Below are positions 6,519 to 14,340 of a DNA stretch of 20,017 bases, one piece after another (position 1 is the first letter of the stretch; each line of letters starts with the position of its first letter). This DNA is from Actinobacteria bacterium 13_2_20CM_68_14 (lineage in GTDB: Bacteria > Actinomycetota > Thermoleophilia > Gaiellales > Gaiellaceae): positions 1 to 20,017 of the forward strand of contig MNDB01000045.1 of the NCBI GenBank assembly GCA_001914705.1, in the 5' to 3' direction. The notes beneath the pieces were generated by a model that saw only the letters and a program-made list of their open reading frames with translations, did no database searches and had not been told where the DNA came from. Made by a program: the position numbers and the translations under genes.

Positions 6519-8567
6519 TCAGCCGTGGATTGAGACGAGCAGCGGAATGATCAAGATCGCGACGATGTTCGTGATCTTGATCATCGGGTTGATCGCTGGT
6601 CCCGCGGTGTCTTTGTACGGATCGCCGACGGTGTCGCCGGTGACCGCGGCGGCGTGGGCCTCTGAGCCCTTGCCTCCGTAGGCGCCGTCCTCGATCAGCT
6701 TCTTCGCGTTGTCCCAGGCGCCGCCGCCGGAGGTCATCGCGATCGCGAGGAAGAGGCCGGTGACGATCGTCCCGATCAGCAGGCCGCCGAGCATGCGGGC
6801 ATTGATCAGGCCGATGATGATCGGGAAGGCGATCGGGATCAGCGCCGGCAGCAGCATGCTCTTGATCGCCGAGCCGGTGACGATGTCGATCGCTCGCCCG
6901 TACTCCGGACGGGCGGTGCCCTCCATGATCCCCGGGATCTCGCGGAACTGGCGACGTACCTCGGTCACGACCTGGCCGCCGACGCGGCCCACCGCCTCCA
7001 TCGCAAGCGAGGCGAACAGGAACGGCATCAGGCCGCCGATGAAGAGGCCGGCGATCACCCAGGCGTCGTCGAGCGCGAAGGTGATCCCGTTCAGGCCCTG
7101 GCGATCGAGCTCGCTGTGGTAGCTGTCAAAGAGTACGAGCGCGGCCAGCGCGGCCGAGCCGATCGCGTAGCCCTTGGTCACCGCCTTGGTCGTGTTGCCG
7201 ACCGCGTCGAGCGGGTCGGTGATTGCGCGCACCGATTCCGGCAGATCTGCCATCTCGGCGATCCCGCCGGCGTTGTCGGTGACCGGCCCGTAGGCGTCGA
7301 GCGCCACGATCAGACCCGTCATCGACAGCTGCGCCATCACTGCTACGCCGATTCCGTAGAGCCCGGCGAAGTGGTGCGCGATCAGGATTCCGGCCGCGAT
7401 CACGATCACCGGGAGGGCCGTGGCCTGCATCCCGACGGCGAGACCTTCGATGATGTTGGTCGCGTGCCCGGTCTGAGAGGAACGTGCGATCGACTTCACG
7501 GGCCGCCACCGCGTCCCGGTATAGAACTCGGTGATCGCGACCAGCAGGAAGGTGACGACGAGACCGACTAGCGCCGCGATGTAGAGGTCGGAGAACGTGT
7601 ACTTCGAGTTGTCGTCGAAGGCGAGCGTGACCGGGATGAACCCGAGCGCTGAGAGGAAGGTCGCGACGAAGACCGCCTTGTAGAGCGCGTTCATGATCGA
7701 GCCGCGGCGGCCGACCCGAGCGAAGAAGACGCCGACGATCGAGGCGAGAATGGAGACGCCGCCGAGGGCAAGCGGATAGAGCGGCAGGCGCCCGTGGAAC
7801 GGGAAGCTGAGGCCGAGCAGCATGACGGCGACGGCGGTGACGGCGTAGGTCTCGAACAGGTCGGCCGCCATCCCGGCGCAGTCGCCGACATTGTCGCCCA
7901 CGTTGTCGGCGATCACGGCGGGGTTGCGGGGATCGTCCTCGGGAATCCCGGCCTCGATCTTGCCGACGAGATCGGCGCCGACGTCAGCGGCCTTCGTGTA
8001 GATGCCGCCGCCGAGGCGGGCGAAGACAGAGATAAGCGAGCCCCCGAAGGCGAGGCCGATCAGGTCGCGGATCGCCGCGTCCTGGGACTTGTTGAACCAG
8101 CTCGTCAGGATTCCGTAGTAGCCGGCGACCCCGAACAGGCCGAGCCCGACGACGAACAGTCCCGTCACCGAGCCGGCACGGAAGGCGACGTTCAGGGCGG
8201 GCTTGAGGCCGTGGCGGGCCGCCTCGGCGGTGCGGACGTTCGCGCGCACCGCGACGTTCATCCCGATGAAGCCGGCCGCGGCCGACAGCCCGGCGCCGAT
8301 CAGGAAGCCGACGGCGGTTCCCCAGCCGAGCTTGTGGTAGAAGCCGAGCAGGAGGAAGGGCGCGATCGCGACCAACCCGATCGTCATGTACTGGCGCCGG
8401 AGGTAGGCAGCCGCACCTTCCTGCACCGCCTGGCTGATCTCCCGCATCCGCTCGTTGCCGGCGGGCCGGCCGAGCACCCAGACGGTCAACCCGATTCCGA
8501 ATCCGATCGCCACGCCCGCGCAGACGAGCGCAAACAGCACGGTGTGGTGGTGGAAAAACCCGCTCAA
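6519..8567 (-). CDS. hppA: membrane proton-translocating pyrophosphatase, K+-independent type
   Basis: Integral membrane enzyme that hydrolyses pyrophosphate and pumps protons outward across the cell membrane. It is 682 residues with about 16 hydrophobic segments, the full family length. The signature DVGADLVGK is at 195-203, followed by the acidic pyrophosphate-binding stretch EDDPRNPAVIADNVGDNVGD (210-229). A second acidic cluster, DAYGPVTDNAGGIAEM, is at 424-439. The diagnostic segment GNTTKAVTKGYAIGSA has Lys461 and Thr464. In this family Lys and Thr here mark K+-independent enzymes, and Ala and Gly mark K+-dependent ones. TTG 8567 was chosen because GGAGG lies four bases upstream and the next residues lead directly into TM1. 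The gene converges on the KimA-like gene. It follows the secreted EXORDIUM-like protein gene by 85 bases, in which a candidate promoter and hairpin are seen. It probably recycles biosynthetic pyrophosphate into proton-motive force. Confidence 0.97.
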   Translation of the reverse strand: MSGFFHHHTVLFALVCAGVAIGFGIGLTVWVLGRPAGNERMREISQAVQEGAAAYLRRQYMTIGLVAIAPFLLLGFYHKLGWGTAVGFLIGAGLSAAAGFIGMNVAVRANVRTAEAARHGLKPALNVAFRAGSVTGLFVVGLGLFGVAGYYGILTSWFNKSQDAAIRDLIGLAFGGSLISVFARLGGGIYTKAADVGADLVGKIEAGIPEDDPRNPAVIADNVGDNVGDCAGMAADLFETYAVTAVAVMLLGLSFPFHGRLPLYPLALGGVSILASIVGVFFARVGRRGSIMNALYKAVFVATFLSALGFIPVTLAFDDNSKYTFSDLYIAALVGLVVTFLLVAITEFYTGTRWRPVKSIARSSQTGHATNIIEGLAVGMQATALPVIVIAAGILIAHHFAGLYGIGVAVMAQLSMTGLIVALDAYGPVTDNAGGIAEMADLPESVRAITDPLDAVGNTTKAVTKGYAIGSAALAALVLFDSYHSELDRQGLNGITFALDDAWVIAGLFIGGLMPFLFASLAMEAVGRVGGQVVTEVRRQFREIPGIMEGTARPEYGRAIDIVTGSAIKSMLLPALIPIAFPIIIGLINARMLGGLLIGTIVTGLFLAIAMTSGGGAWDNAKKLIEDGAYGGKGSEAHAAAVTGDTVGDPYKDTAGPAINPMIKITNIVAILIIPLLVSIHG

Positions 8568-8588
8568 TCCGCCTCCCTCACAAAGTCA

Positions 8589-8624
8589 GCGCCGGGATGC
8601 CCCGGCGCGGCGCAGTTTCTATCA
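8589..8624 (-). promoter_or_regulatory. candidate extended -10 promoter and 5'-leader hairpin of hppA
   Basis: On the minus strand TGATAGAAA (8624-8616) resembles an extended -10 element (TG-n-TAGAAA), and no -35 is evident. The predicted start point is near 8609. Immediately from there, GCGCCGGG-GCAT-CCCGGCGC (8608-8589) forms a perfect 8-base stem with a 4-base loop, so the hairpin would be the very 5' end of the message, about 21 bases before the TTG. It may instead be a weak terminator for the upstream secreted-protein gene. Confidence 0.35.
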
Positions 8625-8652
8625 AACGCGGCGCGGGCGCGCCGAAGGGAGG

Positions 8653-10473
8653 TCAGCGCCGGCCGCAGGCGCCGAGCTTCGCGCCCAACCTGCGGAGCTT
8701 GATCGCGACCGCTCTCGTCACGTGAACCGTGCGGTGGCGGTAGCAGAGCGTCAGCCTGAACGGCGCCCGCCCCTTGCTGACGACGAGATTGACCGAGGCC
8801 CCGTTCGCGAGTTGCTTGCCCGGAGCCATGGCCTGAGAGATCACACGACCCCTCGCGACCCTCGAAAAGCGCCTCGTGATCGCGCCGGCGGAGCAGTGCG
8901 CTTCCTGCAGAGTTGTCCGGGCGGCGGCAAGAGGCCGACCCCTGATCGGCGGGACGAGGCAGACGACAGGCGATAGCGCCGGAGGTGGCGGTGACGCAGG
9001 AGGCGTCGGTGGTGGAGCCGGCGGGCTGGCGCTGGTGAAGATCGCGGTTGCAGTTCGCGCCGCGGCCATCGTCACGATGCAGGTGGCCGGTTGGCCGGCG
9101 CAGTCGCCCGTCCAGCCCGCGAAAGCTGCTCCTGGATTAGCCGTCGCTGTCAGCGAAACCGTGTCTTCGTCCAGGAAGTTGGCGGAGCAGGAGCCCCCGC
9201 AGACAAGACCCGCCGGGACGCTTGTTATCTGTCCGTTCCCCGCACTGCTCACACTGAAGTTCTGCGTCGTCACGTTGAGGAACTTCGCGCCGCTCGCTCC
9301 GGCGGCGTCGGTGACGATCAACGTCACCACCCGCGTGCCTGGCGTCGCGTACGCGTGGGCGACCGTTGGGGCAAAGCCACTGCTCGAGGTCCCGTCACCC
9401 CAATCCCAGGCGTAGTTCGCGATCGCCCCGGTTCCGTTCGGCGAATTCGTCGCGCCGGCGTCGAAGCCAATCGGACCGCCGGAAGCCGTTGAGGCGGTGA
9501 AGTCGGCATTTACCCCCTTCAGGCCGCTCGAGGCGTGCGAGACGATACAGGCGGCTTCGGCGTTGCTCCACTGTTTCTGCACCGTCCAGGTGCTCGTGTC
9601 GAGGGTCAGCGTCGCCTGCTGTCCGTTGCAAATGTCGGCAACCTCGCCGTTGGACTGGTCGTACCAGGCGAGGGGCGAGACAAAGGCACTTGCCGAGCCG
9701 ACTTCAGGATCGGTCACCGACTCGACCAGCTCGTGGCTCGTCATCGAGGTGAGGTTGCCGAACCCGCCCCCGGCGCTACTCGCGCCGCAGCCCGAGTTCG
9801 TCGGGGTGCTCTCGGGCAGCACGGTGTATGTGAACGGCGTGCCAAGGTAGGCCGCGTTCGAGTGGTAGGCGCAAAATTGCGTATTCGAGCAGTCCGTGCC
9901 GAGGCAGATCCTGTAGGTCGGCGGAAACATGACGTAGTACTCAGTCACCGGGCCGTTGAAAGCGACCCGAGGCGGAGGCAAGGCTCCACTTGCGATTTGC
10001 GCGATCAACTCCGCCGCGACTTGTGCGTCGGTCAGGTTGGTCGACGTGGTGCTCGGAGCAATCGTGAACGAGCCGAGATAACGAGTCGCCAGCGTGAGCG
10101 GCTGATTCCCGGCAAGCCCTTGGGTCTCGTACTCGAGCGCGGTGTCATACGTGTTGGCGTTGCCGGCGTTCGCGAACGAGCTGAAGAAGTCGGGCAGGCC
10201 GCTCGTCAGCGTGCTCGAGTGGCCGGTTGCCCCCCAGAGCACGATCGCGTTCTCTGTGAACGCCATGATCGGGCCGCCGTAATACGTCAGGTGCGCGTGA
10301 GCCGTATTGGCGAACGGCTGCGGAATCGGGACCGGAACAACCCCACCAAGAGGCTGGATCCGGAGCATCCCGCGCGGTTGGGCCGCGGCCGTGCTCGGCG
10401 CCGGACATACAAACAACGCCCCGGCGAGCGCAAGCAGCAAAAACCCTCTAGCTGCTCGAGATGGCCGCTTCAT
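8653..10473 (-). CDS. secreted multidomain protein: EXORDIUM-like, PKD, InlB-type repeat, PASTA
   Basis: Exported protein of 606 residues; function unknown. A Sec signal peptide covers residues 1-31 (basic KRPSRAARG, hydrophobic FLLLALAGALFV, then PSTAAAQ). Residues 58-312 resemble the EXORDIUM/phosphate-induced protein 1 family. Early on there is HLTYYGGPIMAFTENAIVLWG. Later comes a SMTSHELVESVTDPEVG segment (His247, Glu248, Glu251, a metal-site-like HExxE) followed by AWYDQSNGEVADICNG (269-284). Residues 320-404 are a PKD domain (YAWDWGDGTSS, VAHAYATPG, VVTLIVTDAAG). Residues 406-480 are an InlB B-repeat-like domain with cysteine pairs (CGGSCS; AGWTGDC...C). A Pro-rich linker (483-502) leads to one PASTA domain (about 503-569), a module that often binds peptidoglycan. 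The tail LCYRHRTVHVTRAVAIKLR...GAKLGAC resembles a short Cys-bounded motif seen at the ends of secreted bacterial proteins. It may be a cell-wall-associated protein. Start ATG 10473 is clear from the signal peptide. Confidence 0.8.
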   Translation of the reverse strand: MKRPSRAARGFLLLALAGALFVCPAPSTAAAQPRGMLRIQPLGGVVPVPIPQPFANTAHAHLTYYGGPIMAFTENAIVLWGATGHSSTLTSGLPDFFSSFANAGNANTYDTALEYETQGLAGNQPLTLATRYLGSFTIAPSTTSTNLTDAQVAAELIAQIASGALPPPRVAFNGPVTEYYVMFPPTYRICLGTDCSNTQFCAYHSNAAYLGTPFTYTVLPESTPTNSGCGASSAGGGFGNLTSMTSHELVESVTDPEVGSASAFVSPLAWYDQSNGEVADICNGQQATLTLDTSTWTVQKQWSNAEAACIVSHASSGLKGVNADFTASTASGGPIGFDAGATNSPNGTGAIANYAWDWGDGTSSSGFAPTVAHAYATPGTRVVTLIVTDAAGASGAKFLNVTTQNFSVSSAGNGQITSVPAGLVCGGSCSANFLDEDTVSLTATANPGAAFAGWTGDCAGQPATCIVTMAAARTATAIFTSASPPAPPPTPPASPPPPALSPVVCLVPPIRGRPLAAARTTLQEAHCSAGAITRRFSRVARGRVISQAMAPGKQLANGASVNLVVSKGRAPFRLTLCYRHRTVHVTRAVAIKLRRLGAKLGACGRR

Positions 10474-10515
10474 CTCTGGAGTAGCTTCTAGCAGGTCAGG
10501 CGGCGAGCACCCAGC

Positions 10516-10839
10516 CTAGTCCGTCCCCTCGGGCTCCTCTGCCGCGGCGGACGCGTAGGCGAGCTGCATGTTCGCGAGGACCTGGTTGAAGTCGCGGACG
10601 GCCTCGGCCGGAACCGCCCCTTCCAGCACCGGCAGCAGGGCCTTCAGAGCCTCGATCGCCAGGCGCGCCTGCTCGAGGTCCTTGTTCTCGCCGCTCAGGC
10701 GGTGGTAGCCCAACGAGGAGATCGTGTAGACGGTCTGCAGCAGTAGGTCGGAGACCTTGAGCCGGCTCAGCTCGGCCTGCAGCTGCTCGACGAGCTCCTG
10801 CTCGCTCTCCGAAGGCTCGGGAGGCTGTTCCTCAGCCAC
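10516..10839 (-). CDS. DUF1844-like small cytosolic protein
   Basis: A 107-residue protein of unknown function. Residues 1-15 are acidic and Pro-rich. Residues 16-97 are predicted helical: QAELSRLKVSDLLLQTVYTISSLGYHRL, then DLEQARLAIEALKALLPVLE, then FNQVLANMQLAYA. This pattern of a hydrophobic helix, then DLEQAR-(x)-AI-L-LL, then a closing helix ending in Tyr matches my memory of DUF1844 proteins, which have no established role. GTG 10839 was chosen because the frame upstream reads through the ligase gene in shadow, and because this start overlaps the ligase stop by eight bases, typical of coupled operon genes. AGAGG lies 11 bases upstream, somewhat far for a ribosome site. Confidence 0.7.
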   Translation of the reverse strand: MAEEQPPEPSESEQELVEQLQAELSRLKVSDLLLQTVYTISSLGYHRLSGENKDLEQARLAIEALKALLPVLEGAVPAEAVRDFNQVLANMQLAYASAAAEEPEGTD

Positions 10840-11986
10840 GGACGGGAGCGCCTCTTCGGACGAGGCCTGCGTAGATCTCCTGCAGGGACGCGCCGTCCTC
10901 GTACTGCGCCAGCTGGCGCTCGGCCGAGTTCGCAGTGGGCACGGCCAGATACTGAGCCGCGCCGAGCTCCTCGGCAACCGGCGCGACCCACTCGAGCAGG
11001 CGTTCGAGGTGCGCCCGGGCCGGGCGGACGTCGCCGGTCGTAAGATCGATCAGCTCGCCGGAGAGGCCGTAGCGGATAGCCCGCCAGAAGTTCTCCTCGA
11101 TCAGCCGGTGCGGGTAGTTCGGCAGCGGCTCGCCCTCGTCGAGCGCGCGTGCGATCCGCGCCGTCAGCGCGTAGCAAAGCGCGGCCAGCGAGCGCGACTC
11201 CTCGAGGTTGGGCTGCGCGTCGCAGATCCGGATCTCCACGGTCGGAAAGGCGAGGTGCGTCCTGACGCTCCACCACATCTGCGTGTGCTCGGTGATCGAG
11301 CCGGTCGCGTAGAGGAAGCGGACGTAGTCCTCGAATCCCCGCCAGCCGTCGTAGGCGTCCGGCACCCCGCAGCGCGGGAACATGCGTGTGAAGATTTCCG
11401 TGCGCGCCGAGTGCAGGTAGGTACACACGGCTTCGACCATCGGTGAGCTCGCCGAGACGGCCAACAGCTCGGGTAGGTAGTTCCGCAGCCCGTTGCAGAC
11501 CGCGATCGCGCGGTCGGCGCCCCGGATGCCGACGTGAACGTGCAGCCCGAAGGTGTTGTTGCGCCAGACGACGTAGCGGAGCAGCTCGTCGTTTTTCCGG
11601 TAATGCGGCGTGTCGATGATGCGCTGGTCCTGCCAAGGGCTCCACGGGTGAGTGCCGACGGCGGCGAGTGCGATCCCCAGTCCACCCGCGAGCTCGTCGA
11701 GCTGGGCGCGACGTTCGCCGACCTTCGCGGCCGCCTCGGCAAAGCTTTCGCAGCGACCGGTTCGGACCTCGACCTCCGAGGCGATCAGCTCGCCGACGAG
11801 GTGTTCTTCGAGCGGTGTTCCCTGGGCCGCGGCCTGGAGCTCCTCGAAGCGGTTCGCGAGCGAGAGCGTCTCGGGGTCGAGGACGGCGAACTCCTCTTCG
11901 ACGGCGAGCGTGAAGTCGGTGCCGTTCTCGTACGCCTCGCGCGCGGAGCGGATCTGCTCTTCCGGGATGAGCTTCTGCGTACGCAT
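10832..11986 (-). CDS. ybdK: YbdK-type glutamate-cysteine ligase family protein (carboxylate-amine ligase)
   Basis: Predicted ATP-dependent ligase of the GCS2 family, which joins glutamate to cysteine or another amine. The 384 residues match the family. Near the N-terminus is TLAVEEEFAVLDP (26-38), the conserved glutamate-rich start of the active site. HVHVGI (149-154) follows TFGL, and later come IEIRICDAQPNLEE-like metal/nucleotide-binding residues (text here: VEIRICDAQPNLEESRSLAAL). These are hallmarks of YbdK and the actinobacterial EgtA/GshA-like group. ATG 11986 was chosen; GTG 11998, four codons upstream, is a real alternative, and the longer frame to 12061 only reads through the glycosyltransferase 3' end. 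The gene begins 13 bases after the glycosyltransferase stop and overlaps the DUF1844 gene by eight. The neighbouring glutaredoxin-like and Rex genes suggest a thiol/redox role, but true substrates of many YbdK members are unproven. Confidence 0.88.
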   Translation of the reverse strand: MRTQKLIPEEQIRSAREAYENGTDFTLAVEEEFAVLDPETLSLANRFEELQAAAQGTPLEEHLVGELIASEVEVRTGRCESFAEAAAKVGERRAQLDELAGGLGIALAAVGTHPWSPWQDQRIIDTPHYRKNDELLRYVVWRNNTFGLHVHVGIRGADRAIAVCNGLRNYLPELLAVSASSPMVEAVCTYLHSARTEIFTRMFPRCGVPDAYDGWRGFEDYVRFLYATGSITEHTQMWWSVRTHLAFPTVEIRICDAQPNLEESRSLAALCYALTARIARALDEGEPLPNYPHRLIEENFWRAIRYGLSGELIDLTTGDVRPARAHLERLLEWVAPVAEELGAAQYLAVPTANSAERQLAQYEDGASLQEIYAGLVRRGAPVRG

Positions 11987-11999
11987 GGGGGCCGTCACT

Positions 12000-13247
12000 T
12001 TAATTGGTGAAGGGTTGGAGCAATCTCGCGGAGACCTGTTCCCAGCTCCAGTGCTCTTCAACAGCCCGCCGCGCGGCCTCTCGCAGGGCTTGACGGTCTC
12101 GCTCGGGCAGGTCGAGCAGACGGCCGAGCTTGGCCGCCAGATCCCGGGCGTCCCCGGTCTCGAAGCTCGTCAGCCCCCGCTGCTCGGGCGGGTATTCGGC
12201 TTCGAGGCCCTCCGCGATCTCCGCGAGGCCGGAGTGCCGGGCGACGAGCGGGAGCGATCCGGCCGCGGCGGCTTCGGCCGCGACCATCCCGAACGCTTCG
12301 GGAAAGATCGACGGCACGACCGTCACCTCGCAGAGCGGAAGCAGGTGGGCGAGGTGGCGGTGCTCCAGCGGCCCGGTGAAGAGCGTCCGGGGGGGCGCGA
12401 TCTGCTCGAGCTCGGCGCGATAGTCGCCGAAGCCGACGATGACGGCGCGGCTCCCGCTTTCACGGAGAGCTTCGAACAGGACGTGGACGCCCTTGTTGTG
12501 GAGCAGCTTGCCGAAGTAGAGAACGGTCCGCTCGTCGCTCTCGAACCAGGCCGCGAGCCGCTCTGCGTTGCCCTCGTCGGGAAGCCTCTCCTCCACGTTG
12601 CCGGGGTTCGGCGGATCGCGGCGCGCCTCGTCGAGCAGGTGCTCGAGCGCCGCGGCGCGCTGCTCGGGCTTGAACTCCTCGATGTCGACGCCGGGCGGCA
12701 CCTCGTAGACGCGGTCGACGTGGCCCACGACCTGCTCGAGCACCGAGCGGATGTGTGCCGAGCCGACGAAGGTCGCCGTCGCCGGCGCGAGCGACTCTCT
12801 CCCCCAGGCAGCCAGCTCCGCGTTGCCGCGCATCGAGTACTCGAGCTCCGAGCCGTGCGCCTTGACCGCGTAAGGCGCGCCCGTCGCGGCCGCCACCGGA
12901 CCGCCCAGCAAGACGTGGTTGGCGAAGACGAGATCGGCCGGAAGCTCGGCCCGAACGGCCGCGGCGTTGGCCTCGACGTAGCGCTCGCGTTCCTCGGGCG
13001 TCAGCTCCTGGAGCAGCCGCGGCTCGAGCCCCTCGTAGCGGTCGAGCACGAAGGTCGGCAGGATGTTTTCGGGCAGCTCGGGCCGAACGACGCGCGCGCC
13101 GCCGAGGTCGTACGCGCCGGGGTTCCGCTCCTGGCAGACGACCACGACCTCGTGGCCCAGGCGGCTCCACGCGCGCGCGAGCGCGCGCGTGTAGACGTTC
13201 GAGCCGGTGCCGCCGAGCAGGTAGCCGTGCCAGAGGACGATCCGCAC
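12000..13247 (-). CDS. GT4-family retaining glycosyltransferase
   Basis: Cytosolic sugar-nucleotide-dependent glycosyltransferase with GT-B fold, 415 residues. The N-terminal domain starts with HGYLLGGTGSNVYTRALARAW (7-27), the Gly-rich loop of GT4 enzymes. The C-terminal domain has LYFGKLLHNKGVHVLFEAL (243-261), then VPSIFPEAFGMVAAEAAAAG (311-330) with the E317-x7-E325 motif of the donor site. Between the two domains residues 195-240 form a charged, Pro-rich insertion (DEARRDPPNPGNVEERLPDEG) longer than usual. Acceptor and donor are unknown. MshA and BshA, the first enzymes of mycothiol and bacillithiol synthesis, belong to this family, which is notable given the ligase next door, but GT4 is very large. 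The start at GTG 13247 is preceded by AGGAT; the longer frame upstream is a shadow of rex. The gene follows rex by 23 bases. Confidence 0.87.
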   Translation of the reverse strand: MRIVLWHGYLLGGTGSNVYTRALARAWSRLGHEVVVVCQERNPGAYDLGGARVVRPELPENILPTFVLDRYEGLEPRLLQELTPEERERYVEANAAAVRAELPADLVFANHVLLGGPVAAATGAPYAVKAHGSELEYSMRGNAELAAWGRESLAPATATFVGSAHIRSVLEQVVGHVDRVYEVPPGVDIEEFKPEQRAAALEHLLDEARRDPPNPGNVEERLPDEGNAERLAAWFESDERTVLYFGKLLHNKGVHVLFEALRESGSRAVIVGFGDYRAELEQIAPPRTLFTGPLEHRHLAHLLPLCEVTVVPSIFPEAFGMVAAEAAAAGSLPLVARHSGLAEIAEGLEAEYPPEQRGLTSFETGDARDLAAKLGRLLDLPERDRQALREAARRAVEEHWSWEQVSARLLQPFTN

Positions 13248-13270
13248 GACCCGATCCTGCCGAGCCTTGA

Positions 13271-13921
13271 CTAGGTCAGGTGGAAGTACAAGGCGTGCAG
13301 GAGCTCCACGGCCGGGTTGGACGTGTGCACCTGGACGTCGTGCGGGACGTCCAGCAGCGCCTCGGAGTAGTTGAAGATGATCTTGACGTTGGAGGCGACG
13401 AGCTCGTCGGCGACGTCCTGGGCACTGTCGGCCGGTACCGCTATCACGCCGACGATGATGTTCTTGTCGCGCACGGAGTCGCGCAGCTGCTGGTAGTGGC
13501 TGACGGGCATCGCGCCCACCTCGCGACCCACCTTCTCGGGATCGGTGTCGAAGACGGCGGCGATGTTGATCCCGTGCTCGGCGAAGATCGGCGAGCTCGC
13601 GATCGCCTGTCCGAGCCGGCCGGCCCCGACGAGCGCGACGTTGTGCTGACCCTGAGTGCGGAGGATCTTGCGGATCTCGCCGAGGAGCGAGTCGATGTTG
13701 TAGCCGACGCCCCGCTTGCCGAATTTGCCGAAGGTCGAGAGGTCGCGGCGGATCTGCGTCGCGTTGATGTTCGTGTAGTCCGCGATCTCCTGGGAGGAGA
13801 TTCGGTCCTTGCCCATCTTCTTCGACTGGGTCAGGACCTGGAGGTAGCGGCTCAGCCGAGCGGCGACGCCGACGCCCAGCCGGTCGTTGGAAACCTCCGC
13901 TCGCTCTGGTGTTTGTAACAC
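13271..13921 (-). CDS. rex: redox-sensing transcriptional repressor Rex
   Basis: Homodimeric repressor that reads the NADH/NAD+ ratio: it binds operators when NAD+ dominates and lets go when NADH rises. Residues 20-78 are the winged helix (SSQEIADYTNINATQIRRDL, then STFGKFGKRGVGYN), the most conserved part of Rex. Residues 93-200 are the Rossmann domain with GAGRLG (99-104) and an acidic Asp125 (AVFDTDPEKVG). The C-terminal helix (NPAVELLHALYFHL) is the domain-swapped dimer element. The 216-residue length is normal. The start is the weakest point: GTG 13921 has no clear ribosome site, and no better start exists before the conserved region. The gene lies 46 bases after the glutaredoxin-like gene. 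In Streptomyces rex leads a heme operon; here glycosyltransferase and ligase genes follow instead. Confidence 0.95.
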   Translation of the reverse strand: MLQTPERAEVSNDRLGVGVAARLSRYLQVLTQSKKMGKDRISSQEIADYTNINATQIRRDLSTFGKFGKRGVGYNIDSLLGEIRKILRTQGQHNVALVGAGRLGQAIASSPIFAEHGINIAAVFDTDPEKVGREVGAMPVSHYQQLRDSVRDKNIIVGVIAVPADSAQDVADELVASNVKIIFNYSEALLDVPHDVQVHTSNPAVELLHALYFHLT

Positions 13922-13967
13922 GGCACGAGCATTCTGCCAATTCCGCTCAGCACGCCGCTTGGGGATG

Positions 13968-14258
13968 TCACAAACCCGTCGTTTCGGCCGCCGCTTGTGC
14001 AGCCGCGAGCTTGCGCCGAAAGGGCTCCGGCTGGACGTAGTAGGTGCAGACGCGCTCGCCGTCGATCTCGACGACGGGGATCAGCTCGCGGTAGCGCGAC
14101 TCCAGCTCGGGGTCGCTGTCGATCGCAATCTCGACCAGCTCGAACCCCAACTCGTCACGAAGCTCGGCGAGCTGTGCCTTCGCCCGCCCGCAGAGGTGGC
14201 AGCCCTCGGCCTTGTAGAGGACGACCCGCGGTGCCTGTGTTGCCCCGAACCGACCCAC
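13968..14258 (-). CDS. glutaredoxin-like thiol-disulfide protein (DUF836/GlrX-like)
   Basis: A 96-residue thioredoxin-fold protein. VVLYKAEGCHLCGRAKAQL (12-30) has the Cys20-His-Leu-Cys23 redox pair at the start of the first helix. IPVVEIDGERV (60-70) provides the cis-proline loop (Pro61). The C-terminus is a short Ala-rich helix. The CHLC motif and the wording fit the DUF836 glutaredoxin-like family rather than classical CPYC glutaredoxin. Probable role: thiol-disulfide exchange in the cytosol, using a low-molecular-weight thiol or thioredoxin reductase. GTG 14258 is the only possible upstream start, because an in-frame TAA lies directly before it. It is the first gene of the minus-strand run leading to rex. 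A perfect palindrome covers the bases immediately upstream, suggesting repression. Confidence 0.85.
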   Translation of the reverse strand: MGRFGATQAPRVVLYKAEGCHLCGRAKAQLAELRDELGFELVEIAIDSDPELESRYRELIPVVEIDGERVCTYYVQPEPFRRKLAAAQAAAETTGL

Positions 14259-14260
14259 TT

Positions 14261-14277
14261 AGTAACAGTCTGTTACT
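14261..14277. promoter_or_regulatory. 17-base perfect palindrome at the glutaredoxin-like promoter (site 1)
   Basis: AGTAACAG-T-CTGTTACT has perfect 8-base arms around a single central base. It begins two bases before the GTG start at 14258 and abuts the candidate -10 TATCCA (minus strand, 14283-14278), so it would cover the transcription start. Size and symmetry suit a dimeric helix-turn-helix repressor such as a TetR-family protein; the regulator is not identifiable from the window. Confidence 0.6.
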
Positions 14278-14283
14278 TGGATA
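14278..14283 (-). promoter_or_regulatory. candidate -10 element of the glutaredoxin-rex operon
   Basis: TATCCA on the minus strand is a partial match to the -10 consensus and resembles the TATCCT proposed before the response regulator. Initiation would fall inside palindrome site 1. No clear -35 is seen. Confidence 0.3.
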
Positions 14284-14340
14284 TCGGGCCGCGGTAAGGC
14301 TCCGAGCCCAGTGCTTTCGCCCTTCGCGACGTTTCCGAGC

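Noticed and set aside
13280..13918. Plus-strand open frame exactly opposite rex, and a similar one opposite gdhA (14392-15387)
   Set aside because: Translations are charged, Val/Asp/Arg-rich mirror images of conserved genes with no start signal or domain of their own.
13895..13945. TTGGCA-17-TACAAA as the rex promoter
   Set aside because: It looks good by consensus but would start transcription downstream of the only usable rex start codon, cutting the protein.
13900..13975. Possible Rex autoregulatory operator (TTGTGA on the minus strand at 13973-13968 and GTTACAA near the rex start)
   Set aside because: The two half-sites are about 45 bases apart and do not form TTGTGA-N6-TCACAA; the first also overlaps the stop codon of the preceding gene.
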